From: G965212005 sp965212005
GTDB lineage: Bacteria; Pseudomonadota; Gammaproteobacteria; Porifericomitales; Porifericomitaceae
Length of the DNA: 64,000 bases
Direction: 5' to 3'
Assembly: GCA_965212005.1 (NCBI GenBank)
Contig: OZ243038.1
Span: 744,001-808,000, forward strand
Below are positions 45,273 through 60,200 of the stretch, piece after piece. The notes below the pieces were generated by a model. The model saw nothing but the letters and a program-made list of their open reading frames with translations, did no database searches and was not told where the DNA came from. The position numbers and the translations under genes are program-made. Each line of letters starts with the position of its first letter. Position 1 is the first letter of the stretch.

Positions 45273-48200
45273 TCAGTAGCGGACAGAGCCCTCCAGGCCA
45301 AATTCATGATCCTCGGCATGCTCGCCGTACAGCTCCAGCTTCAGGCCATCGCCTCGCCAGGCCGGGCCCAGAACGTCCGTAAAGTCCATCACCATGCGCT
45401 GGCGGGCGCCGGCGCTGTCCCAGCCCGGCTGCAGCGCGAACCTCACACCACGACCCCACAGACTCGGGGTTATGCCGACCTCCGCGCTTACCTCCCAGGC
45501 CTCAAAGTCCGATTCCTCGTGCACCAGCAAGTAATGACCGTCCAGGCGCAAGCGGGTGCCGCTGCGCGGATTGGCGTATTCAACCCCCGCCCCCAGATCC
45601 GCGCCCGCGCCGGTCTCAACGTCGCCCAGGTCCCAGCGCAGACCCAGCTCAAAGCGCTGGCCAAAGCGCCCACCGCGCGCCGACGCCGCCCCGTGGCGAT
45701 TGCCTGCCAGCGCCATGCGCAGGCGATGCGCGCGGGTGGTCACCGACGACAGGTTCTGCTCGCTGTCTGACTCTATCTCAACCGTCAACGCGCTGGCCTT
45801 TAACGCCACGTCCGCGCGGCCCCCGGACCACAGCTTGCCGCGCGCGCCCAGCGCCGCCGTTTGCATTTCCACGTCTGTTTTCCTGCTCTGCCCGCTATCG
45901 GTGATTTCAGACTCGCCCAGGCCGTAGCCCACCAGGCCCCATACACTCAAGCCGGCGCGCGGCTGCCACTGCACATAAGGCAAGATACTGGTCAGCTCGG
46001 TCTCCACCTCGCCATCGGCAATCGCGGCGCTGCTAAAGTCCGCATCGCCCCTGCTGTGCGAGACCGCAACACCCACCAATGTGCGCCGGCTCGCCCGGTA
46101 GTCCAGGCCCAGGTAGCCCGAGACAATATCGCCGTCCAACTGGAAGCCATCTTCAGGCTCGCCCTCATAGTTGCCCACCGAACCGCGCGCCCACAAGGTG
46201 GTGGCGCCCACGCCGGCGGCGTCGCCCTCATTCAGGCTGAGCTGAAAAGCACTGCCGGCAAACAGCGCGCCAACGGAGGTCTGCTGGCCGCCGGCGGCAG
46301 CCGGCACGGGCTGCTGGTTGTCTGACTCGTCCCCGGCATTGGCCGCGGCCTGCCCGTTCCTCAGGGACTCAAGGCTCAGCGTGCGACCGCCAAACGTCAA
46401 CTGGCTGCCGCCGGCGCCGCTGCTAAAGCGCTCACCCAGCACCTCCACCGCGCCCGATGTAAACGACCGGCCAAAGGCGCCCAGCGTCATCTCCATTGCC
46501 TCGCTGCGGGCGACTTCGAGCGGGCCGCCTGTGACCCCAGACCCAGGCTCCACTGTGATCATCAGCGACAACGTCACGGCGGCGGGCGACAGGGCCGAAT
46601 CCGTGGCCGTGTAGGTGTAGGTCGTTGCCCCTTGCTCCGTGTCCGGCGTGCCGGAAAGTACCCGGGTCATGGCGTTAAAGCTCAGGCCGGACGGCATGCC
46701 CAACAGGGCGTAGCCGTACGGCCCGGTGCCGCCGGTCACCACCGGCAGGGTGAGGTCGGTGATGGCGGTGTTCACCGTGTAAGTCTGTGCGTCAATGGTT
46801 GCCCCGCCAAAGCTCAGCGCGCCGCCTGACGATGTGACCGTGATGGTAAAGGTCGCCGTTACCCTGTCATTGACGCCGTCGTCGGCGGTGATGCTCACCA
46901 CTGTATCTCCCAACTCCGTGGGCGTACCGGTAACCTGATCGGTTCCATCAAACACCAGGCCGGTTGGCAGGCTCGTGAGCGTCACTGTCGGCGAGGTGCC
47001 GGCACCGTCGCCATCGGCATCGTTCACCGTGATCGTCAGCGCCGTGATCGGCGCGTTTTGCACGTAGCTCTGCGGGCCGGGGTTGACGATCACCGGCGCG
47101 ACGTTGTCGTCCACCGCGACCGCGGCCGTGGTCAAAGGATTAGTGCCGCTGTGCGCCGCGGCATCCACCACGACTCTCAGGTTCAGGTCACTGTCGAGGT
47201 CGGTGCCCGTGTATGACAGCTCAAGGACTGCCTGAGTAGTGGAGACCGCCATCACCGATGCGACACTGATCATGGCGGCGCCGGGGGTGCCGGTCAGCGT
47301 GAACTGCGACGCCATCAGCGTGCCCATGTAGGTGGCGTTGGTGAGCGTTACCGTTAGCATCGCGCCGTCCAGGTTGGCCTCGGTCAGCGTGCTCGGGACG
47401 GTGGTGGGGATGGACGCGGTCGGCGCGGTAGCCGCCAGCGGCGTGCCGCTGCCGGAGGCCGAGTAGGCACCGTTGCCTTCGGCATTGACGGCGCGCACCT
47501 GAACTTCATACAGCATGCTTGCCGTCAGGCCGGTGATCGTCAGGCTGGTTGCCGCTCCCGGACCCGGGCTGGCAACTGTGAATGGGTCCGATCCCGTACG
47601 AAATTGCACGTTGTAGCCCGTAATCGCCGGGCCGTTGTTGTCCGGCGCCGTCCAATCGACGTTCAGAGACACCGCACCCGCCGTCACGGTCGGGGCCGCC
47701 GGCGCTGATGGCGGCTCATCCACGTCGTCCACCGTTACCGCTACCGTCGCCTGCGCCGTGGCCGCGCCAATCGTCAGCGACACCTCCAGCGTGTAGGACG
47801 GGGTGTCCTCGAAATTGATGGAATCGTTGGCCGCCACCGTTAACTGGCCGGTGGCCTCAGCAATGTTGAAATCGCCGCCGGTATTGCCCGACACGATGGC
47901 CCAGGTTTGTGTGCCGGACGGGAACTCGGCGGCCGCCAGCGGGGTGCCGACGTTCATATCCGCGGCCGTGTTCTCGGCCACGGTAAAGGTTGCGCCCGCC
48001 AGTGACGGCGGAGTGGCGGTGACCATAACCGTGTTGTCCGTGGTCAGGGCATCATCGCCGGTGTGTGCCGCCGCCACCACCGTGACGCCTAGGGTGGTGT
48101 CCGCGTCTATGCCGCTGGTGTAGGCCAGCGTCAGGGTGGCCACCGTGTTGCCGGTGCGCACGACGTTGCTCACCGTGACCCCGCTCGCTCCGGTACCGTG

Positions 48201-51200
48201 GTTGATGGTGAACTGCACCGCCGCCAGCGTACCCACGTACTCGGTGTTGCTGAGGGTCACCGCCAACTCCGTCCCGCTCAGGTCCGCCTCGGCGATGGCG
48301 GTGGTCGGAGTGCTGATGGTCGCGGTCGGCGTGGTAGGCGCCATCGGCGTGCCGGTACCCAAGGCCGAGTACGGGCCGTCACCTTCGGCATTGGTGGCGC
48401 GCACCCGAACCTGATACTCCACGCTCGCCATCAGGCCGGGGATGGTGATATCAGGGGTCGTTCCCGAATGTCCGGCATCGGTGTATACGCCCGCCGGGGC
48501 CGATGAGCTCAGGCGATATTCCACGTTGTAGCCCGTAATCGCCGGGCCGTTGTTGTCCGGCGCCGTCCAAGTGACGGCCAGCGACTCCACCCCCGGCGTC
48601 ACGGTCGGGGCCGCCGGCGCTGATGGCACCTCCTCCACGTCGGTCACCGTTACCGTTACCGTCGCCTGCGCCGTGGCCGCGCCAATCGTCAGCGACACCT
48701 CCAGCGTGTAGGACGGGGTGTCCTCGAAATTGATGGAATCGTCGGCCGCCACCGTTAACTGGCCGGTGGACGGATTAATGGCGAAATCGTTGCCGGTATT
48801 GCCCGATACGATGGCCCAGGTTTGGCTGCCGGCCGGGAACTCGGCGGCCGCCAGCGGGGTGCCGACGTTCATATCCGCGGCCGTGTTCTCGGCCACGGTA
48901 AAGGTTGCGCCCGCCAGTGACGGCGGAGTGGCGGTGACCATAACCGTGTTGTCCGTGGTCAGGGCATCATCGCCGGTGTGTGCCGCCGCCGCCACCGTGA
49001 CGCCTAGGGTGGTGTCCGCGTCTATGCCGCTGGTGTAGGCCAGCGTCAGGGTGGCCACCGTGGGGCTGGTGCGCACGACGCCGCTCACCGTGACCCCGCT
49101 CGCTCCGGTACCGTGGTTGATGGTGAACTGCACCGCCGCCAGCGTACCCACGTACTCGGTGTTGCTGAGGGTCACCGCCAACTCCGTCCCGCTCAGGTCC
49201 GCCTCGGCGATGGCGGTGGTCGGGGTGCTGATGGTCGCGGTCGGCGTGGTAGGCGCCATCGGCGTGCCCATACCCAAGGCCGAGTACGGGCCGTCACCTT
49301 CGGCATTGGTGGCGCGCACCCGAACCTGATACTCCACGCTCGCCATCAGGCCGGGGATGGTGATATCAGGGGTCGTTCCCGAATGTCCGGCATCGGTGTA
49401 TGCGCCCGCCGGGGCCGATGAGCTCAGGCGATATTCCACGTTGTAGCCCGTAATCGCCGGGCCGTTGTTGTCCGGCGCCGTCCAGGTGACGGCCAGCGAC
49501 TCCACCCCCGGCGTCACGGTCGGGGCCGCCGGCGCTGATGGCACCTCCTCCACGTCGGTCACCGTTACCGTTACCGTCGCCTGCGCCGTGGCCGCGCCAA
49601 TCGTCAGCGACACCTCCAGCGTGTAGGACGGGGTGTCCTCGAAATTGATTGAATCGTCGGCCGCCACCGTTAACTGGCCGGTGGACGGATTAATGGCGAA
49701 ATCGTTGCCGGTATTGCCCGATACGATGGCCCAGGTTTGGCTGCCGGCCGGGAAGTTATCGGGCACCAGCGGGGTGCCGACCGGGGTATTCGCGGCGGCA
49801 TTCTCGGCCACGCTAAAGGTTGCGTTTGGCAGCGACGGCGCGGTGGCGGTGACCGGGATGGTGGCGGTGTCAAGGTCACCCGCGCCGGTGTGGGCCGCAG
49901 CGCCTACCCTGACGCCAAGCGTGGTATTGGCGTCTATGCCGGTGCCGCCGTAGGCCAGCGTCAGCGTTGCCAGCACGGCGCTGGTGCGTGTGACCGCGCT
50001 CACCGATACGCCAGTTGCGCCGCCGCTCAGCGTCACGCCGAACAGGTTGGCAGCCAGCGTGCCGACATACTCGGTGCTGGTAAGCATTACCGTGACTGTC
50101 GCGCCTTCAAGGGTGGCTTCGGTCAGCGAGGACGGGGTGGCAATGGCCGCGGACGGCGGGGCCATTGCCACCGGGTTGACGGTGACCTCGGCGGTGCCGC
50201 TGAGGGGCGGGGTGGCGTCATCGGTGACGGTCAGGGTCAGGGTGACGGGGGCGGTGCCGCCGGCGGGGGCGGTCCAGGTGGTACTGGCAACGGCGGCATC
50301 GGTGAAACTGCCAACGTTGGGGTTCGCGCTCCAGGCGTAGCTCAGGGTGGTGCCGGTGTCCGGGTCTTCGCCGGTGGCGGTCAGCGTTAGCGCCGTGCCG
50401 AACTCAACATCGGTGCCATCGGCGGGCGCGCTGATGGTGACGGTGGGGGCGTCATTGGCGCCGGTGATGGTGATGGTGACGTCCGTGGTCGCGCGCGGGT
50501 CGGCCGCGGCGACCACGGTGAAGACGTCGGTTTCCATTGCATTCGCCGCCAGCACGTCGGTGGCGGAGCCGGCGGCGTTGTTCAGCGTGTAGGTCCACAC
50601 GCGGGTATCGGCAACGATGGAGAACGTGCCGTAGGTGCCGTCATCGGTCTGCGCCACGACCTCGGTGCCGCCGCCGCCGGAGTTGGTGACGGTCAGGGTG
50701 CCGGTGGCGGTGGCGGTAGCGGCGTCTTCGGTGACGGCGCCGGCGGTTTCACCGCTGATGACGATCGGCGCCGAGGGGATGGTGACGGTGAAATTCAGGG
50801 TTGCGGCGTCGCTGTCGGCGGTGTTGGCATCCTCGTCCGCGGCACGGTAGGTGTGGGTGGAGGCGGTGGTCTGCACCGTCTGCGGCGTGCCGGTGATGGT
50901 CGGCGGGGTGGCGGCGGCGTTGAAGGTCAGCCCGGCGGGCAGGTCCGGGGTGATGGTGTAGGTGATGTCGCTGGGGGCGCCGAAGATGCCGCGTTCGTTG
51001 CCGCCGGTGGCCACAGGCAGTGTTACGGGGGGCGTAATCGCCGTATTGACCGTATATCTCTGAGCGGGAATTGCGGTTCCCAGAGCGAACGCGGGGGGCA
51101 CGTCGGCTTCCACCGAAATGTTGAGGATGATGGTATCGGTGTCGGCGTCGGTATTGTTCACGTCGGAGTCGGCCACGCGGTAGGTGAAGTCGGTGGCCGG

Positions 51201-54200
51201 GAACACGGCGGTGGCCGGGACGCCGCTCAAGATTCGCGTGGCGGGGTTAAAACTCAAGGTCGGCGGCAGGGCCGGGGTCGGGTCAATGGAGTACACCAGC
51301 ATGCCGTCGCCGCCGCTGGCGGACACCAACTGAAGGTTGGGGGCAGGCGCACCCACCACGTACACAATCGTCGGATTACCGGCTGGGGCGAAGGTCGGCG
51401 GGCCGTTGGTATCCGGTATCGGCGGCGCGGTGATGGTGATGGTGAACACCAGCGTTACCATGGCGGGCGAGGTGGCCGCATCGGTGGCCGTGTAGGTGTA
51501 GGTCGTTAGCGCTTGCACCGCGTTCGGCGTGCCGGAAAGTACCCGGGTGTCGGTGTCAAAGCTCAGGCCGGACGGCAGGGTTTCGATGATGGCGTAGCTC
51601 AGCGTGCCGGTGCCGCCGCTGGCCACCGGCAGGGTGAGGTCGGTGATGGCGGTGTCCATGGTGTAAGTCTGGGCGGTGATGGTCGCCCCACCAAAGCTTA
51701 GCGCGGCTGCATTGACCGTGATGCTAAAGGTATCCGTTACCATGTCATTGACGCCGTCGACGGCGGTGATGGTCACCTCTGTGTCGCCCAACGCCGTCGG
51801 CGTACCGCTAACCTGATCGGTTCCATCAAACATCAGGCCGTTTGGCAGGTTCATAAGCGTCACCACCGGCGGGTTGCCGTCGGCGTCGCCATCGTCATCG
51901 GTCACCGTGATCGTCAGCACCGTGATCGGCGCGTCTTGCACGTAGCTTTGCGAGCCGGGGTTGCTGATCACCGGCGCGGCGTTGTCGGCGACCGTGACCG
52001 GGGCCGTGGTCAAAGGATCATCGCCGCTGTGCGCCGCGGCTGCCACCACGACGCTCAGGTTCAAGTCACTGTCAAGGTCGGCGCCCGCCTCCGGGTATGC
52101 CAGCACAAGGGCTGCCTGAGTACCGGAGCCGGTCACCGATTCGACACTGATCATGGCGCCGCCGGGGGCGCCGGCCAGCGTGAATTGCGACGCCGTCAGC
52201 GGGCCCACGTAGGTGGCGTTGCTGAGCGTTACCGTTAGCATGGCGCCGTTCAGGTTGGCCTCGGTCAGCGTGCCCGGGACGGTGGTGGTGATGGACGCGG
52301 TCGGCGCGGCAGACGACAGCGGCGTGCCGGTGCCGGGGGCCGAGTACGCACTCATGCCTTCGGCATTGACGGCGCGCACCTGAACCTCATACAACGTGGC
52401 TGCCGTCAGGCCGGTGATCGTCAGGCTGGTTGCCGTTCCCGGATCCGCGGCATCCGTGTACGCTCCCGTTGAGCCCACGCGATAACGCACGTCGTAGCCC
52501 GTAATCGCCGGGCCGCTGTTGACCGGTGCCGTCCAATTGACGATCAGAGACTCCGCGGCCGCCGCAACGGTCGGTGCCGCCGGCGCTGCCGGCGGCTCAT
52601 CGACGTCGGTCACCGTGACCGCTACCGTGGCTTGCGCCGTGGCCGCGCCAATCGTCAGCGACACCATCAGCGTGTAGGACGGGGTGTCCTCGAAATTGAT
52701 GGAATCGTTGGCCGCCACCGTTAACTGGCCGGTGGACGGATTAATGGCGAAATCGTTGCCGGTATTGCCCGATACGATGGCCCAGGTTTGGCTGCCGGCC
52801 GGGAAGTTATCGGGCACCAGCGGGGTGCCGACCGGGGTAGCCGCGGCCGTGTTCTCGGCCACGGTAAATGTGTCGCCCGCCAGTGACGGCGGGGTGGCCG
52901 TGACCGGGATGGTGGCGGTGTCAAGGTCACCCGCGCCGCTGTGGGCCGCAGCGCCTACCCTGACGCCAAGCGTGGTATTGGCGTCTATGCCGGTGCCGCC
53001 GTAGGCCAGCGTCAGCGTCGCCAGCACCTCGCTGGTGCGTGTGGCCGTGCTCACCGTTACGCCACTGCCGCTCAGCAGCGTCACGGTGAACAGGTTTGCA
53101 GCCAGCACGCCCGGGACATACTCGGTGTTGGTAAGCATTACCGTGACGGTCGCGCTATTAAGGGCGGCTTCGGTCAGCGAGGCCGGGGTGGCAATGGCGG
53201 CGGTCGGCGCCGCCGCCCGGGTCACGGCGAGAGTATAGGTCTGTGTCGTGCCGTCCTCGGCGGTCACCAGCACGGTGATGGGGGTAACGACGCCCGCGGT
53301 CAGTGCAATCGCGGTGCTGGCCGCGCCGCTGTTCACAGCGGTGCCGTCGACGGCGATGGTGGCGCCGGCGGCATCGGTCGCGGTCGGCGTTACCATGATT
53401 TCGGCAACGTCGTTGGCAACGTCCGCGGTGTAGGTCAAGGTGGTGGGCGCGAAGACCGGGGCGAGTACGGCGCCGCCGGACAAGCTCAGGCCGGACAAGG
53501 TGGCGTCGCTGCTCTCAACGATAGCCGTGACCGTCACCGCGCCGGTGCTCAGGTTGCCGGCGACGCGGTGGGCCGCGTCCGGCACGGTGACTCTGATGTC
53601 AAGGTTGTCGTCAAAGTCGCTGGTGGCGCGGTCAAAGGCCAGCGTCAGGGTGGCTTGGATGTCGCTGTCGCGGACCGCCGTGGCCGTCACCCCGGCGGTG
53701 ATGGCCGCGGTGTTGAGCGTGATCAGGCTGGCGGGCAGTAGGTTCTCATAGGTGGTGTTGGCCAGCGTTACCGTCAGCGTGGCGCCGTTCAGGGTGGCCT
53801 CGGTCAGCGAAGGCGGAACGGTGGCGCTGATGGTCGCGGTCGGCGCCGCCGCCCGGGTTATGGTGAGGGTATAAGTCTGCGCCGGGGCGATCGCGCCGGT
53901 TACTATCACAGTGATGACGTTGGTGCTGCCTACGTTCAGCATAATCCCCTGGCTGGCTTCGCCGCTGTTCACGCGGTTGCCGTTGACCAAGATCTCTACG
54001 CCGGCGGCGACAGTCGGCGTCACGGCGATGCGGTCGACGCTGTTGACCACCGATGCGATGTAGTCGAAGATTTCGGCATCGAAGACCGGGTCGAGCGTGC
54101 CCGCGGACAAGGTCAGGGCGCTCAGTCTGCTGGTCTCTACGACGGCCGTGACTGTCACCGCGCCGGTGGTCAGGTCGCCGGCGCCGGTGTGGGACGCGGC

Positions 54201-57200
54201 CGGCACGGTGACGATAATGTCGATGTCGTCGTCAAAGTCGAGGTCGGCGTAGTTCAGCGTCAGGGTGGCCTGGGTGTCGCTGTCGCGGACGACGCTATCG
54301 GCCACAACAACACCGGCGTCGGTGGCCTCGGTGTTGAGCGCGAACGAACCGGCGCCCAGTGGGCTCGCATAGACGGTGTTGGCCAGCGTTACCGACAGCG
54401 TGGCACCCTCCAGGTTGGCCTCGGTCAGCGAGGGCGGGTTGGTGGCGCTGATAGACGCGGCCGGCGCGCCGGTGACGGTGATGGTGACGGTGTCCGCCAC
54501 GGAGTCCACATCACCGTCGTTGACCACCAGCGAGAACACCAGGGTGGCCGCGTCGTCGGGAGCGGTGAAGGTGGGACTGACCACGGTGGTGGCGCTCAGG
54601 GTGACGTCGGTGCCGCTGTCCTGCGTCCAGGCATAGCTAACAATGGCGTCGCCGGTGTCCGGGTCGGCGGAGGCGCTGCCGTCCAGCATCACAGTCGCAC
54701 TCGGCGCAACCGCCGGCTGGTCAGGGCCGGCATCGGCATCCGGCGCGTCATTGGCGCCGGTGATGGTGATGGTGACTACCTGGGTGACGATGGGGTCGGC
54801 GGCGGCGGCGATGGTGAAGGTTTCGCGATCGATGTCGCCCGCCGCCAGGGCGTTGGTGTCATCGTCGGCGTTGTCCAGGGTGTAGGTCCAGGCGCCGGTA
54901 TCGGCAGCGATGACGAAAGCGCCGTAGGTGCCGGACTCGGTCGGGGCAACGACGTCGGTGCTGCCGCCGGGGTTGGCGACGGTCAGGGTGCCGGTGGCGG
55001 TGTTGGCGGTATTGTCGTCTTCGGTGACGGCGCCGGCGGTGTCGCCGCTGAGGGTAATCGCCGCCGCCATCCGCGTCACCGTCACCATGTAGGTCACGGT
55101 GGCGGGGGGGCCGTCTTCCGCCGTCACCACCACGTCGATGAGGTTGGGTCCCACGTCCAGCTCAACCGGGTCGCTCGCCGCGCCGCTGGCTACCACCGCG
55201 CCGTCAACGGTGATGCCGGCACCGTCATCGGCCGCCGTCGGCGTCAGCGTCAGGCTGCTCACGCTGTTGTCCACCATCGCCGTGTAGGTCAGCGTGGCAG
55301 CGGCAAAGCCCGGCGTGAGCATGCCTTCCGACAGCTCCAGTGCGCGCAAATCCGCGTTGCTGCTCTCCATCACCGCCATCACCGGCACTGGTGGGGAGGC
55401 ATCCAAGGACGTGGCGGCGGTGTGCACCCTGGAACCTATATTAATGGCTAAGGTTAGATCAGAGTCGAAATCCGTCCCATCCTGTATCAGCGTTAGTATG
55501 ACGGTCGTCGCGTCTACGCGGACGATACTACTAAAGCTAGTATCTTCTATGCCACCAAAAATGGGGGACTGGCTCACGGAAAAGCCGCCGGTCGCGGGCA
55601 GCGGGTCTACAAATTCCGAGTTCGTCAGCGTGATGGTCAGCATCGCCCCGTTCAAGTTCCTCTCGGTCAGCGGGCTTGGATTGGTCGCGGAGATGGTCGC
55701 AGTGACCCTTCCGGGCATTGACGCCCGCATCACTGTCACCGTGTAGGTCAGCATCGTGCTGCCGTCCGCCGCCGTCACCACCACGAAGATGAAGTTGGCT
55801 CCCACGGCCAGCGAAATCCGCTCGCTCGCCATGCCGCTGTCTACCGCCGTGCCGGCAACGGCGATGCTGGCACCGGCATCGGCCGCCGTCGGCGTCAGCG
55901 TCAGGCTGCGCACGCTGTTGTCCACCATCGCCGTGTAGGTCAGCGTGGCAGCGGCAAAGCCCGGATCGAGCATGCCTTCCGACAGCTCCAGTGCGCTCAA
56001 ATCCGCGTTGCTGCTCTCCATCACCGCCGTCACCGTCACGGTGCCGGTATCCAGGTCGCCGGTGCCAGCGTGGGCCACGGCCGCCACGGTGACGATGATG
56101 TCAAGGTCGGTGTCAAAGTCGCTGACGGCGCGGTCAAAGGCCAGCGTCAGGGTGGCTTCGGTGGCGCTGACGCGGACCGCCGTGACTGTCACCCCGGCGG
56201 TGGTGGCCGCGGTGTTGAGCGTGACCGAGTTGGCGGGCAGTGAGGTCTCATAGGTGGTGCCGGTTAGCGTCACCGTCAGCGTGGCGCCGTCCAGGTTGGC
56301 CTCGGTCAGCGAGGTCGGGACGGTGGCGGTGATGGCCGCGGTGACCACGCCGACCGCCGTCACGGTCACTGCCACCGATTCGTCTACGGTGCCGCATTGA
56401 TTGGTGCGATTGCTATCTCCGGTAGCACCGCCCGGCGCGACGACGCAAGCGAAATAATGATAAGTGCCCGGCGCGGTGGGCGCGGTGTGCCCGGGGTTAG
56501 TGAATTGAACGCCGGTCACTGGAGGAGCCGATTCGAGTCCAGGAATCGCTGCTTGGCCGCCGGTGGCAGGAAATCTACCAAGCCAGCAAAGCGAGGTCTC
56601 AGTCGCGGTGCAGTCGTCGGGAAATGGACTCGGCACACTTCCGGCATCAGCGCGAGTCGCCGTGCGGAAGAAGTTCAGGAACCAACCCTGGGGTGCCTGC
56701 CCGTTCCCAATATTGTCTACCGTGACGCTGATATCATTAGGGAAGTTAGCCCCCGCCATCAGGGAGGCGGGGATATTTGCCGGCGCAGCAGTAATGGTCA
56801 AGTCTCCCGTAAGGTTCACGACGTTGCTGGTGCGCGAGCAGGCGGTCACGGGGGGCGTGGTGGCAGCCGTGACACAGACGTAATAATAATAATTGGTCGC
56901 ATCGACTGGCGTGTCGATGGTGATGTCAGGGACATCAAATGGGCTGGTGGCCGTGCTAATTTCTCCACTAATGGCCTGATCTGCCGTACCTACTAATTCA
57001 CCTGAAACCGGCGACGCCACGGGGTCTGTGGATTCAGTCCCCCTGCGATAAACGCTAAATGTCGCGCCACCGTTTGCCACTGTCCCGCCCGTATTGCTCA
57101 CCGTGTAGCTCAGAGTGGTGCCAGTATCATTCACCACTGGTGCGGTCACAGTCAGGACGGGCGGCAGCGCCGTCACGGACACGGTCGGCGCATCAACCGC

Positions 57201-60200
57201 CTCCGTACCATCCGGTGCCGTCACGCCCGTCAGACCAAGAGAGCAATTATTGTCGGTATTGGTTTCTAAGGTCGGATCATCAACACAGACGAAATACAGG
57301 TAATCCCCCGCTGCCGTATTGGCTGGCGGGGTCAGGGAGGTTGTGATCACCGGATCGGTGACCGCGCCAATGCCAAGCCCGCCAACGGTGGGAGTCGGCG
57401 AGGGTGTCACTGCTATCACGCTATGTCGAATGGTGCCGAGGCTAGCGAACACGTCGCTGATGATTTCCCTTCTGTCAGCCGCTGACAATGCAGGCGAAGC
57501 CGGAACTTGATAAAAGGTCAACGCCTCCTGCCCAGATGCCGCAGTCCCGCCATTGGTCACTTCGGTTGTGAAGGTGAAGGCCGTGCCCGCCGTCGCATTG
57601 GATGGCGCGGTTACTGCCGAAATTCTCAGATCGGGGCGCAGGGTTCTCACAGCCACTTGTTCTGAAGCCGTGCAGTTAGGATTGTTAATGGTGATAGCGT
57701 CGACAACTTCGGGGATGACGGTTTCGGCAGGATTGCTGAGGCAAGCAAAATAATGAAAGGTTCTATTTGCCGCTACGGCTGGCGCGTTGGCAGCAGGAGT
57801 AAGAGTTATGTTAGCCTGTTCGGCATTCACTGCAAGCCCGGATGCAGCAGTCGCGCTGGCCGTTCCCTCTATGCAAAGGGTGTCCAGGTTGGCGGTTGTG
57901 GTAGAGCATAAGGGCGGCGTGGGAGTCGGCACGAGGAGGTTGCTAGAAGGAGGTGAGGACCTGCCTGTCGAAGAGCGATAATAGGTCACTGTCGTTGTCG
58001 TTGACCCAGTTATAGCCTCTCCATCATTTGTTACGGTGCTTCTCAAGATGAGCGCGTCCCCGACATCAACATTAGTAGGCAAAGCGGCTGTGTCTAACAC
58101 AATGGACAGATCAATGCTCGCCGGAGTCGTGTCTACAACTGTCAGGCCGGTGTAAGCGACGGGGAATGATGTAGTGCCGGCTACGACGCTAATTTGAATG
58201 TCATGAATCCCGGTTGGAACATTCTCTACGACCAGCGGGCTAGCGACAGGATCGCCAGAATTGGTGCCATCATTATACACCAAACGGAGCCGCGCCGCCG
58301 CGCCGCCGGTCAGAGTAATGGTGTAGGTGTTTCCTGCTGTGAAACTATTAGAGACGAGGCGGAACTGGTCTATATCACTGGCAAAGTCAATACGGCCTCC
58401 ATCATCTGGGATCGGGCCTTCGCCGGTGTCGGAGATATCCGCAACCACTGTCAGAACGGGAGAGCAGTTATCTGCGTTGGTGGGAGTGGCCTCGTTCGCA
58501 ACAAAGGCGCAAGCGAAATAATGATAATCGCCCTCCACGCCTAGCGTGAGACCGGAGAAGAGTTCTGTTCTGCTCGCTCCATTCGGATCAATTGAATCAA
58601 TTTCCCTTGGGTTGTCGCCTGCTGCCTGCGCCTCCACACACGCTCCAGACGCGAGGGGCCCTGGGTCGCAATCATTCTCCGGGAGCGTTGCCGGAATAGC
58701 CCCACTGGAGCGATAAAGGAAGAACCGAGCCGGGGGGTTGCTCGTATCCGATTCCGTTGGCGTTGCAGCAGTCCCCCGATTGATAATGGTGGCGGTCAAA
58801 CTAAATGGAGTCCCAGTCGTGGCAATAATTTTTCCCTCTTGCGGGGTCGTCCCGCTCGGCACGAGCGCCGCATCAATGCTCAGATCCGGCGCGGGCGGTG
58901 CGGCCGCCGCGCGGGTTACGGCGAGGTCATAGGTTTGCGTTGTCGTGCCGTCCTCGGCGGTGACCACCACGGCAATGTCGGTGGCCGCGCCCGCGGTCAG
59001 CGTAATCGCGGTGCTGGCCGAGCCGCTGGTCACGGCAGTGCCGTTGACGGCGATGGTCGCGTTGCCATCGGTCGCGGTCGGCGTGACCATGATGTCGGCA
59101 ACGTCGTTGGCCACGTCCGCGGTGTACGTGAGCGTGCCGGCGGCGAAGGCCGGGTTAAGCATGGCGCCGCCGGACAGGGTCAGGCCGGACAAGGTGGCGT
59201 CGCGGCTCTCGTCGACTTCAACCGTGACCGAGGCGGTGGTCAGGTCGCCGGTGCCGGTGTGCGCCGCGTCAGTGACGGTTACGCCCAGCATGGCGTCGGT
59301 GTCAAAATTGCTGCCGTCGTAGTCCAGCGTCAGCACGGCGTTGGTCGTGTCCATGCCGCTGACCGATGCCACCGTTACGCCCGACACGGTGGTGACCAGC
59401 ATGAACTGGGCGGCGTCCAGCGAGTTTGCATACGCCGTGTCCGCCAGCGTCACCGTCAGCGTGGCGCCGTTCAGGTTGGCCTCGGTCAGTGTATCCGGGT
59501 TGCTCGCGGTGATGGCCGCGGTGGGCAGCGCCGTCACGGACACGGCCGGCGCATCAACCGCCTCCGTACCACCCGGCGCCGTCACGCCCGTCAGACCAAG
59601 AGAGCAATTATTGTCGGTAAGGGTTTCTGCGGTCGGACCATCAACACAGACGAAATAAATATAATTTCCCGTTACCGTATCATCTGGCGGGGTCAGGGAG
59701 GTTACGACCGGAGCGGTGGTCGCGCCAGCGGCAAGCCCGCCAACGGTGGGGGTCGTTGAGGGTGTCACTTCTATCACGCCACTTGGAATGATGCCGCTGA
59801 GCACGAAGTTGCCGACTTCCCTTCTTTGCGCCTCTGTCGGTGCACGCGAAGCCAGCGCTTGATAAAAGGTCAAATCCTCCGTCCCGGATGCCAAAGTCCC
59901 GCCATTGGTCACTTCGGTTATGAAGTTGAAGGCCGTGCCCGCCATCGCAGTGGCCGGCGCGCTTGCCGCCGAGATTCTCAGGTCGGGGCGCACGGCGAAC
60001 ACCCTCACAAATAGTGACGGCGAGCAGTTGTCGCTGGCGTCGGTGTCGTCAGTATTGCTGAGGCAAGCGAAATAATGAAAGACTGTACCTGCCGCTACGG
60101 TTGGCGCGGTGGCAGCAGGGGTAAGCGCCAGGTCATCCGTATGTGCGACACCATTTGCCAGCCCGGATGCAGCAGTCGCGTCGGCCGTTCCCTCTCTGCA

